A stretch of DNA of 41,876 nucleotides from Planctomycetota bacterium (GTDB lineage Bacteria; Planctomycetota; Phycisphaerae; Sedimentisphaerales; Anaerobacaceae): the NCBI GenBank assembly GCA_019456145.1, contig VRUL01000041.1, forward strand, positions 1 to 41,876, read 5' to 3'. The translations under genes were made by a program, and so were the position numbers. Shown here piece after piece: positions 1-6,387 of the stretch. Position 1 is the stretch's first letter, and each line of letters starts with the position of its first letter. Under the pieces are notes generated by a model that had not been told where the DNA came from, searched no databases, and saw only the letters and a list, made by a program, of their open reading frames with translations.

Positions 1-380
1 CTAATCGTGGCATGGGTATGATTTGCGCCGCCGTAGATCCAGCCGTTAATTTTAAAGCCTGTAAGCGTACAATTTGGGTCTTCGGTCCCAACAAACCCCA
101 CGCCGTAGTCAATAATTGTCGAAGCCACAACATCGAAGTCATTGGGCTTGGTGCTTGTAACAGTGATGTTTTTACCATTAAACATGATATATTCCATGTA
201 AAGGCCTGGATTCACAATGATGGTATCGCCATCGTTGGAATCGTCAATTGCTGCCTGGATGGAATTAAAATCCGCCGGCCCATCATCATCTACGGTGATA
301 ATTCTTGCTGCTTGCAGACTTCCCGTCCATAAACTAATAACTACAAAAAGAGCTGCCAGAATTTCCGCTTTTTTTATCAT
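1..380 (-). CDS. Exported right-handed beta-helix type protein, 5' part only
   Basis: Reading the minus strand from an ATG at 380 gives an open frame that runs off the left edge, so only about 126 N-terminal residues are present. Residues 1-24 form a signal peptide: MIKK, a hydrophobic stretch, then a small-residue cleavage region ending LQAA. The mature start reads RIITVDDDGPADFNSIQAAI followed by DGDTIIVNPGLY, a pattern typical of planctomycete pectate-lyase/NosD-like beta-helix proteins. Later turns such as NITVTS and CTLTGFKING fit stacked parallel beta-strands. The likely role is an exported or surface carbohydrate-binding or polysaccharide-degrading protein, but the substrate cannot be judged from this fragment. 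No clear Shine-Dalgarno sequence precedes the ATG. The plus-strand open frame over the same bases is a shadow. Confidence 0.75.
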   Translation of the reverse strand, partial: MIKKAEILAALFVVISLWTGSLQAARIITVDDDGPADFNSIQAAIDDSNDGDTIIVNPGLYMEYIMFNGKNITVTSTKPNDFDVVASTIIDYGVGFVGTEDPNCTLTGFKINGWIYGGANHTHATI

Positions 381-633
381 ATGCAGGCCTACTTAGAGTT
401 GAAATTATTATACGCCATCTCCGGCTATCGAGCAAGGAAGAAATGGCTAAATATCGCCTATAAGGTAGGAAACCAGTAGTTTCCACGATATTAAACGAAC
501 ATTTCCCCCGAATTCCTTGCATCACAGCTATGCAGCCTGTAAAATTGACATAGAAGATTGCAGCAGAAGAACGCATCACATCTAAAAAGTAAATGTTGGT
601 TTGGGCCTTCTTGAAGATGGAAGGGAAAGCATC

Positions 634-1470
634 ATGCACAGAAGAAAGGCATTTACCCCGTTAGAAATTCGCAAGCAAAAGATCTGCCCCGAATTGCCGA
701 CCTCATTTCTAACGGGGTTTATATTAGTTGAGCTTTTGGTGGTGATTGCGATTATCGCGCTGCTGATGGCGATGTTGCTCCCTGCACTGGAGCGGGCCAG
801 AGAGCAGGGCAAGCGTGTCATCTGTCTTAACAACCTCAGGCAGTTGATGCTTGCTTGGAATTTGTATGCCGATGATAACGATGGCAAGATCGTTAACGGT
901 AATACGAGCACCGGTGGATTCAACAAAGACGGAACTTGTTGGGTCTACTGGCCCGGATCGGGTGCCTCTGAAGAACAACGAATACAGGGAATCAAAGATG
1001 GTCTGATATTTAAATACTGCCCCAACATAAAACTCTACAGGTGCCCGACTGGTTTGTTTGGAGAGGTTGTGACTTATGCTGTAGTTGATGCGATGAATGG
1101 TTATGACGCAATACCTGGAGCCGCTGGGAAGATAGTTAAAACTCGGATGGAGATTCGCACGCCGGGAGGAAGGGCTGTTTTTCTTGATGAAGGCCGGCTA
1201 AGTCCCGCCAGTTGGACCATTTGGTACGACCAGGAACGATGGTGGGACCAAATTACGGCGCGACACGGAGACGGAACAAACCTATCTTTTGCAGATGGGC
1301 GTGCTGAATACTGGAAGTGGGAAGACCCGCGTACGATAGAGGTTGCCGAGATGGAATACAACTACTGGCAAAGCACCGGCCGCCAAGGCCCCATATCTAC
1401 GCAACCGGGCAATCCGGATTTGCACAATGTGCAGAAGGCCGTATTCGGCGAATTAGGCTATACTCCATGA
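634..1470 (+). CDS. Type II secretion-like pseudopilin, prepilin N-terminus with H-X9-DG C-terminal motif
   Basis: The protein has 278 residues from the ATG at 634, with a GGAAGGGAA ribosome site just upstream; an upstream in-frame TTG at 601 is less likely. The N-terminus is a class III prepilin signal: a basic leader beginning MHRRKAF, then the hydrophobic helix FILVELLVVIAIIALLMAML with Glu at +5. A soluble domain follows (CLNNLRQLMLAWNLYADDND) and ends in HGDGTNLSFADG, the H-X9-DG motif of the large planctomycete pseudopilin family often labelled DUF1559. Members are thought to be cleaved by a prepilin peptidase and to sit in the inner membrane or periplasm; the role of any one paralog is unknown. 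The leader is interrupted by a 22-codon in-frame hairpin insertion, annotated separately. Confidence 0.85.
   Translation: MHRRKAFTPLEIRKQKICPELPTSFLTGFILVELLVVIAIIALLMAMLLPALERAREQGKRVICLNNLRQLMLAWNLYADDNDGKIVNGNTSTGGFNKDGTCWVYWPGSGASEEQRIQGIKDGLIFKYCPNIKLYRCPTGLFGEVVTYAVVDAMNGYDAIPGAAGKIVKTRMEIRTPGGRAVFLDEGRLSPASWTIWYDQERWWDQITARHGDGTNLSFADGRAEYWKWEDPRTIEVAEMEYNYWQSTGRQGPISTQPGNPDLHNVQKAVFGELGYTP
652..717 (+). repeat. 66-bp in-frame hairpin insertion in the prepilin leader
   Basis: Bases 655-668 (ACCCCGTTAGAAAT) and 705-718 (ATTTCTAACGGGGT) are perfect 14-bp inverted repeats around a 36-nt loop. TTTA occurs at both boundaries (652-655 and 718-721), like a short target duplication. Removing 66 bp restores a normal leader, MHRRKAF-ILVELLVV. 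With the insertion the protein reads FTPLEI....SFLTGF, so the arm provides a new Gly-Phe peptidase site. The length is a multiple of three and both arms are open in this frame. Confidence 0.7.
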
Positions 1471-1587
1471 CCTCAACCTTAGAGTAATTTTTTGCTTTTA
1501 TTATTTATTATTATTCTGTTGGGTGAGCAGGCGGCGTCAAGCCCTCCGACTGGCCCGAATGGATGCGAAAGTTTAAGGATTACTGAT

Positions 1588-1624
1588 ACAAGCTAATCGT
1601 TTTGTACCAAAACGCTTAGCTTGT
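1588..1624. terminator. Long perfect-looking hairpin in the 1471-1747 intergenic region
   Basis: Arms 1588-1604 and 1608-1624 pair over 17 bp with one mismatch around a 3-nt loop. The hairpin lies between the 3' ends of the convergent pseudopilin and small-protein genes, so a bidirectional terminator is the simplest reading. The T-tract on the plus side is weak and starts several bases later. Nothing else recognisable lies in 1471-1747. Confidence 0.5.
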
Positions 1625-1747
1625 AAGTCGTTAATTTTTAGTTGTTAGTATTTGGCTTTCGGTCGGTTTGAGTTAATTATTTAACGGCGGGATTATTTTG
1701 CCACTTGAGGGTACTTGTATTGTTTCGGGGTTTACAAACACCCTTTG

Positions 1748-2059
1748 TCAGGTTTTGGCAGCCTTTTTAAATTGCTCAAGTGATTTTGGCTCGGCTACTT
1801 TGCGGTAGCCCAGTGCCTTTATTAGCTCAAGGACCTCGGTCCAGGTCGGGAAAGGCCTTGTATTTGCTCTTTTATATTCATCAACCGCCATAAGAAACTC
1901 AAACTGCTCGTCAGACATTTGTCCTTCTTCAGCAGATTTTCGCTCATCACTTCTGCGTCTGCCGGGCCCTCGGTTGCGGTCCAGCCCCAAACGCCTGTCT
2001 ACAACACTTTGCCTGCGGTCACTACCGCCGCGACGATCTTTTAAGTTTTCCTGGTCCAT
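1748..2059 (-). CDS. Small conserved hypothetical protein, basic N-terminus with FPTWTEVLELIKALGYRKVA core
   Basis: This is a 103-residue protein. Residues 1-45 are rich in Arg and Asp in repeating RRGG/DRR/RRR patterns and probably disordered. Residues 48-95 form a compact helical segment (SDEQFEFLMAVDEYKRANT, then PFPTWTEVLELIKALGYRKV). I believe the second half recurs in small planctomycete proteins, but I know no assigned function. A GGGGGAT sequence lies about 10 bases before the ATG. The helix pattern could suit a nucleic-acid or protein-binding adaptor, which is inference only. Confidence 0.7.
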   Translation of the reverse strand: MDQENLKDRRGGSDRRQSVVDRRLGLDRNRGPGRRRSDERKSAEEGQMSDEQFEFLMAVDEYKRANTRPFPTWTEVLELIKALGYRKVAEPKSLEQFKKAAKT

Positions 2060-2254
2060 TTATTTCGTATCCCCCATTTCTATAAACTTAAAACCCTAAT
2101 TCAAAACTCAACACGCTTGAATTTTACGCTACGATTTTTGCAATCCGCTTCTTTAGGCCAAACTGTTTGACTATTAAGTGTTCGACCTATAACACAAAAC
2201 GCAATCCCACAGCATATCCTGATGATACGGGACAGCGCTAAGGTCCACCGGATG

Positions 2255-2575
2255 TCAGAATTCATCGTCGAAAAGGTCGCTGTCAAAATCGTCGTCGATC
2301 TCGTCCTCTAATGCAAAATCATAAAAATCATCATAAGCATCCTGCGACTCGATTACTACGTGTGCTTCATCGAGAAAATCTTCGGGAACCATTACAGCAA
2401 CGCCTTTAGTACCGTCTGATTGCTCGTCTTGCTCATTTATCACAGCAGGAATATCATTAGTTCTAAGAAGATTTTCGTACTCTTTGGCCTGTTCCAGGTC
2501 TTCGATAAAAGTAACAACTACGAAATCCTGCAGTTTAGAATGCGAGTTTTGGCTTTTTTTGGAACTTTTTGTCAT
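2255..2575 (-). CDS. DUF2007-like small protein with acidic C-terminal tail
   Basis: This is a 106-residue protein. Residues 17-80 (DFVVVTFIEDLEQAKEYENL, then LRTNDIPAVINEQDEQS, GVAVMVPEDFLDEAHVVIES) match the ferredoxin-like DUF2007 'putative signal transducing' fold: a beta strand, a helix holding the AKEYENLL motif, then an LxxxxIPAxI strand. The last 25 residues are almost all Asp, Glu, Phe and Tyr. The function of DUF2007 is not established. It is divergent from the histone-like gene, with a 330-bp shared upstream region. An overlapping minus-strand frame at 2101-2286 looks non-coding. Confidence 0.75.
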   Translation of the reverse strand: MTKSSKKSQNSHSKLQDFVVVTFIEDLEQAKEYENLLRTNDIPAVINEQDEQSDGTKGVAVMVPEDFLDEAHVVIESQDAYDDFYDFALEDEIDDDFDSDLFDDEF

Positions 2576-2808
2576 TCTATCTATTTCTCGGCAACAAAAA
2601 TACTATTCCTGCGAGTCAACGTTGGTCTTGACCAACGGTTCGTCTAAATATTTTCGTCAAAATAAACGTTATAAATTATAAAAAAAACGCGAGTTTTTAA
2701 GAAAAAGCTTGATTTGCCCGTTGGATTTTTGTAGGAACTTCCTGTTATAGGCTCTATGACGGCATAAATTTTGCGTTTGAGTGTTTTTTTGTTGCAAATC
2801 ATGGCGCC

Positions 2809-2836
2809 TTGTTGTAAGAACGATGCTCGATAATGT
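2809..2836 (+). promoter_or_regulatory. Candidate sigma70-type promoter for the histone-like gene
   Basis: TTGTTG (2809-2814), a 16-nt spacer and TAATGT (2831-2836) lie about 70 bp upstream of the start codon. The intergenic region 2576-2905 is AT-rich with several A and T tracts and holds no other recognisable feature. The match is moderate. Confidence 0.3.
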
Positions 2837-2905
2837 AACGGACTAAGGGATTTAGTGCCGGACTATTAGTTTTTTTTAACTTTTTTAGCATGGAGGATTT
2901 TTGCA

Positions 2906-3091
2906 ATGGCAAAGAAAAAAGAGTCTTTGATAGTAGCCAGCAAAGTTAAGGCCTATATCAAGAGCAAAAAGATGATGACCTCATCCGATGCGCTGGGAGC
3001 AATCAGTGATAGGGTCTATTGTATTCTTGATGATGGTATTGCTCGAACCAAGGCCAATCGTCGCAGCACAGTCAAGCCACAGGATCTGTAG
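2906..3091 (+). CDS. Bacterial histone-fold protein, Bd0055/HLp-like
   Basis: This is a 61-residue basic protein beginning MAKKKESLIVASKVKAYIKS and ending ANRRSTVKPQDL. Its length, start and the RxTVxPxDL ending resemble the single-histone-fold proteins of Bdellovibrio (Bd0055) and Leptospira, and the end resembles the RKTVKPEDI segment of archaeal histones. The three helices would be about 8-19, 26-47 and 54-61. Such proteins are abundant nucleoid components that bind DNA as dimers. An ideal ribosome site (GGAGG, 9-nt spacing) precedes the ATG. A strong terminator follows, so the gene is probably a highly expressed monocistron. DNA binding is inferred from family resemblance. Confidence 0.8.
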   Translation: MAKKKESLIVASKVKAYIKSKKMMTSSDALGAISDRVYCILDDGIARTKANRRSTVKPQDL

Positions 3092-3196
3092 AACCTATTA
3101 GAAGTCCTTCGGGATTGTACTTCTAACAGGGCAAACAAGCTGTGCGCTAACATCTTTTGACTGCTTATCTTACGTTTGCGACAACGTTATTTAGCT

Positions 3197-3235
3197 AAAG
3201 CTGTTCCGCTCTTTTGAGAGCGGAACAGCTTTTTT
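3197..3235 (+). terminator. Intrinsic terminator after the histone-like gene
   Basis: Perfect 16-bp arms (3197-3212 and 3217-3232) surround a 4-nt loop and end in a run of T. This is the clearest rho-independent terminator in the window. Confidence 0.9.
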
Positions 3236-3674
3236 AAATTTGTTTAGCCTATTTCTTCACCTGCTTGTTCTCAGTTGCCAATCCCTGGCTTTTTTTGGAG
3301 ATAACACTTGACCGGCACTAACAGCTATCAGACTTGCAGCAATCGAATATACTGAATTTACGTAGTTTTTTTAACTTCCGATAGTGGCCCATAAAATCCC
3401 CATTATCAGTGTAATAATTCACATATACGCGAAATTTATTGAACTTGTCTCGACTGAAATTCCGATTTATATAATAAGAAACTGCACAATTACAGTGTTT
3501 TTGCCGGCTTGAGATTAAGATTGTGTAATTTTCTGCCGATAACGTGCTTTATTGTAAATCGCAAATAGCTTCGCAACCAGGCAACTTATAAGAAAAACTC
3601 GCCTGCTATGACTGTATCAGCAAAGGTCGATTGTAACTCTTTTTAAAATAGACGGTTATGAGGATAAGCCGACT
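3236..3674. other. Intergenic region, no gene seen
   Basis: These 440 AT-rich bases lack a convincing coding frame or tRNA-like fold. A weak promoter-like pair, TTGTCT (3445-3450) with TATATA (3468-3473) at 17 nt, could serve the downstream glycogen operon; TATAAT also overlaps at 3470. No signature of RNase P RNA or tmRNA was recognised. Confidence 0.35.
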
Positions 3675-4985
3675 GTGGATAGTATAAAAGTTTTCATGTT
3701 AGGTTGGGAGTTTCCCCCATTTATCAGTGGTGGACTCGGTACAGCTTGTTACGGACTTACCAAAGCGATGGACCAGCTCGGTATACAAGTAACTTTTGTT
3801 CTGCCAAGGATGGTCGAAAGTACATATGCAACCCATGTGAAGCTGCTGACTCCTGAATCTCAGATGCCCATGAGCACCTTGAAATTGAGTGAGCTACAAA
3901 ACGTAGTATTTCGCACTATCAACTCACCACTACAGCCATATTTAACCCCTGACTCTTACCAACATCGAATCGAAGAAAGTTTGAGGCAAAAACGCAGCGG
4001 CAACGTCAGTTCAACCAGTCAGTGTTCCGGCCAGTTAGACTACAATAGCGATATGTTTAATGAGGTTCACCGTTATGCTTCGGCTGCCGTTGGATTAGCT
4101 GGGAATGAGCAGTATGACATTGTTCACGCTCATGACTGGATGACCTATCCTGCGGGGATTGCGGTTTCGGCAATGAGTGAAAAACCGCTTATTGTGCATG
4201 TGCATTCGACAGAATTTGACCGCAGCGGTGAGAATGTCAACCAGATGATTTACGACATCGAGCGGGAAGGTATGGAGCGGGCAGATAAAGTAATCGCTGT
4301 TAGTCATTTTACCCGTAATATTATAATCAGCCGATACGGCATTAGTGGTGAAAAAGTTGAAGTAGTATATAACGGCGTGGAGCGCAACGGCAGCGACAAC
4401 TGTGCTTTACCTGAAACCGGTATCGACAAAGATGAGAAAATCGTCTTGTTTTTAGGCCGAATTACAATGCAAAAGGGCCCTGAGTACTTTCTCCAGGCAG
4501 CCAGGAAAGTTCTGGATGCGATGGATAATGTCAAGTTTGTTATGGCCGGCTCCGGCGATTTAATACATCAGGCCGTTGAGATGGCGGCAGAACTCGGCAT
4601 CGGGCACAAGGTCCTGTTTACGGGCTTTTTACGCGGTGAAGATGTCCGAAAGATATATAAAATGGCTGATGTATATGTAATGCCTTCGGTATCAGAGCCG
4701 TTTGGGATTGCACCGCTCGAGGCGTTGGACAACGATGTGCCTGTCATAATAAGCAAGCAGAGTGGTGTATCAGAAGTATTGATGCATGCTCTGAAAGTTG
4801 ACTTCTGGGATGTCAACGAGATTGCCAACAAGATTGTAGCAGTATTGAGATACCCACCTTTGGAGATGATGCTGCGAAATCAGGGTAATTTTGAAGTGAG
4901 AAAACTACGATGGAAAGACAGCGCGCAGAGGTGTGCTAAAATTTATGAAGAAACTTTAAAGCAGTTTGAGAAGTGTATCTCCTGA
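3675..4985 (+). CDS. GT4-family glycosyltransferase, glycogen synthase-like
   Basis: The protein has 436 residues. It probably transfers glucose from a nucleotide sugar to an alpha-glucan in the cytoplasm. The N-terminal Rossmann domain opens with VFMLGWEFPPFISGGLGTAC, the donor/acceptor glycine loop of GT-B starch/glycogen synthase-like enzymes, and has HAHDW near residue 151. The C-terminal domain has FLGRITMQKGPEYF and SEPFGIAPLEAL (near 340), the E-x7-E motif of retaining GT4 enzymes. The GTG start at 3675 gives the expected short lead-in before the first strand, with GAGG about 12 nt upstream. The 3' end overlaps the lead-in to the GH57 gene, and the context (GH57, debranching enzyme) supports glycogen metabolism. 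The exact donor, UDP- or ADP-glucose, cannot be read from sequence. Confidence 0.88.
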   Translation: MDSIKVFMLGWEFPPFISGGLGTACYGLTKAMDQLGIQVTFVLPRMVESTYATHVKLLTPESQMPMSTLKLSELQNVVFRTINSPLQPYLTPDSYQHRIEESLRQKRSGNVSSTSQCSGQLDYNSDMFNEVHRYASAAVGLAGNEQYDIVHAHDWMTYPAGIAVSAMSEKPLIVHVHSTEFDRSGENVNQMIYDIEREGMERADKVIAVSHFTRNIIISRYGISGEKVEVVYNGVERNGSDNCALPETGIDKDEKIVLFLGRITMQKGPEYFLQAARKVLDAMDNVKFVMAGSGDLIHQAVEMAAELGIGHKVLFTGFLRGEDVRKIYKMADVYVMPSVSEPFGIAPLEALDNDVPVIISKQSGVSEVLMHALKVDFWDVNEIANKIVAVLRYPPLEMMLRNQGNFEVRKLRWKDSAQRCAKIYEETLKQFEKCIS

Positions 4986-5014
4986 AACGAGATACCAGAT
5001 ATGGGATACAAAAT
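4984..5014 (+). repeat. Degenerate GATAC-rich linker
   Basis: The bases between the GT4 stop and the likely GH57 start are a run of near-repeats (GAGATACCAGATATGGGATA), translating as RDTRYGIQN. A related run lies before the next gene (6333-6387) and in the composite elements near 36.5 and 40.6 kb. Together with GTGTATCTC at 4973 it can form a GTATCTC/GAGATAC hairpin. Confidence 0.4.
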
Positions 5015-6301
5015 ATGGCTTCGATATGTTTTTATTTTCAAGTGCATCAGCCCCTGCGATTGAGGCACTATACGGTATTTGACAAAAACGACCATTATTT
5101 TGACGATTATAAAAACGCTTCCATCTGCAGGAAGGTGGCAAATAAATGTTATCTTCCGGCCAATCGGTTACTTCTGGATATAATACGGAAATTTGAGGGT
5201 AGGTTCAGGATAGCTTACAGCATAACCGGTGTGTTATTGGAGCAGTTGCATTCGTTTTCGCCGGAAGTTATAAGCACTTTTGATGCTCTGGTCGAAACCG
5301 GCTGTGTGGAGTTTCTGGCTGAGACGTATTATCACAGTTTAAGTTCTTTATACTCGCGCGATGAATTTATAGAGCAGGTCAACAAGCACACCGAAACCAT
5401 CGAATATCTTTTCGGTCAAAAACCACGCGTATTTAGAAATACGGAGCTGATATACAATAATGACTTAGCTGTCCTTGTCGAGTCAATGGGCAATTTCGAC
5501 GCAATAATAACCGAAGGAGCGAGCCACATTTTAGGATCACGAAGTCCCAATTTTGTGTATCGCCCCAAATACTGCGAGAAGCTGAAGCTCCTGCTTAAAA
5601 ACTATTCCCTCAGCGACGATATCGCCTTTCGATTTTCCAATCGTGACTGGCCGGAATGGCCCTTGACGGCTGAAAAATTCGCCCGATGGATAAGCGATGT
5701 GAATGGTAACGGCAACGTTGTCAACCTGTTTATGGATTATGAGACATTCGGCGAACACCAATGGGAAGATACGGGGATATTCGATTTTATGCGGCACCTG
5801 CCGGAACAGATTCTAAAGCATCCTGACAACGATTTCAAAACCCCCAGTGAAATAGTTCAGGCCTATGAGCCAGTCGACACGATTGATGTGCCGCATCTGA
5901 TAAGCTGGGCCGATACCGAAAGAGACCTCTCAGCCTGGCTTGGAAATGCAATGCAATCCAACGCCATTCATGAGCTTTATCGACTGGAAGAGAAAATCAA
6001 GAACACCTCCGACGACAAAATCATTGCAGACTGGCGAAAATTACAGGTATCAGACCATTTTTATTATATGTGCACAAAATACTTTGCTGACGGCGATGTA
6101 CATAAATACTTCAATCCGTATGATTCGCCTTACGACTCTTATATAAACTTTATGAACGTATTGAGCAATCTCCAAAGCCGCTGTTCCGGGCAGGCTCTGT
6201 TAGATCAAAACAGTATTGCAAATAAGGCTCTAATGGGCAAAAATTTCCTAACAGAGCAAAAGACTGAGGATGTATGTTGCCCGCCTGTAGGCGGGTCGTA
6301 A
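5015..6301 (+). CDS. GH57 family glycoside hydrolase (alpha-amylase / 4-alpha-glucanotransferase type)
   Basis: The protein has 428 residues from the ATG at 5015. A GTG at 4973 would add 14 residues derived from the linker repeat and is less likely. MASICFYFQVHQPLRL places the GH57 HQP motif at residue 11. FRNTELIYNND carries the predicted catalytic Glu near 144, and LFMDYETFGEHQW carries the predicted acid Asp near 241. Family members hydrolyse or transfer alpha-1,4-glucans in the cytoplasm. Its position between a glycogen-synthase-like gene and a debranching enzyme argues for glycogen or maltodextrin turnover. Whether it is an amylase, a glucanotransferase or a branching enzyme cannot be settled here. 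A 6-bp hairpin (CCCGCC/GGCGGG, 6280-6295) lies just before the stop. Confidence 0.88.
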   Translation: MASICFYFQVHQPLRLRHYTVFDKNDHYFDDYKNASICRKVANKCYLPANRLLLDIIRKFEGRFRIAYSITGVLLEQLHSFSPEVISTFDALVETGCVEFLAETYYHSLSSLYSRDEFIEQVNKHTETIEYLFGQKPRVFRNTELIYNNDLAVLVESMGNFDAIITEGASHILGSRSPNFVYRPKYCEKLKLLLKNYSLSDDIAFRFSNRDWPEWPLTAEKFARWISDVNGNGNVVNLFMDYETFGEHQWEDTGIFDFMRHLPEQILKHPDNDFKTPSEIVQAYEPVDTIDVPHLISWADTERDLSAWLGNAMQSNAIHELYRLEEKIKNTSDDKIIADWRKLQVSDHFYYMCTKYFADGDVHKYFNPYDSPYDSYINFMNVLSNLQSRCSGQALLDQNSIANKALMGKNFLTEQKTEDVCCPPVGGS

Positions 6302-6387
6302 AACGAATGTGTATCTCGCGAACCGCCGAGCATATCTCGTTTGAGGTACAGGATACAAGATGCAAGACACCAAATGTAAGAAACGAG
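6302..6387 (+). repeat. Degenerate linker between GH57 and debranching enzyme genes
   Basis: GTGTATCTC at 6308 repeats the string seen at 4973, and GAGGTACAGGATACAAGATG with the following bases is the same GATAC-like degenerate tract, translating EVQDTRCKTPNV. It is open in the frame of the next gene, so it could be mistaken for coding sequence. Confidence 0.4.

Noticed and set aside
12..332. Plus-strand open frame of 106 codons at the left edge
   Set aside because: It is the shadow of a minus-strand frame with a signal peptide and beta-helix motifs that runs off the window.
2101..2286. Minus-strand 61-codon frame
   Set aside because: It overlaps the DUF2007-like gene, has no ribosome site and has Cys/Ile/Arg-rich composition unlike a conserved protein.
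6280..6295. CCCGCC-TGTA-GGCGGG hairpin as an intrinsic terminator between GH57 and the debranching enzyme gene
   Set aside because: There is no T-run after it and it lies before the GH57 stop codon, so operon continuity is more likely.
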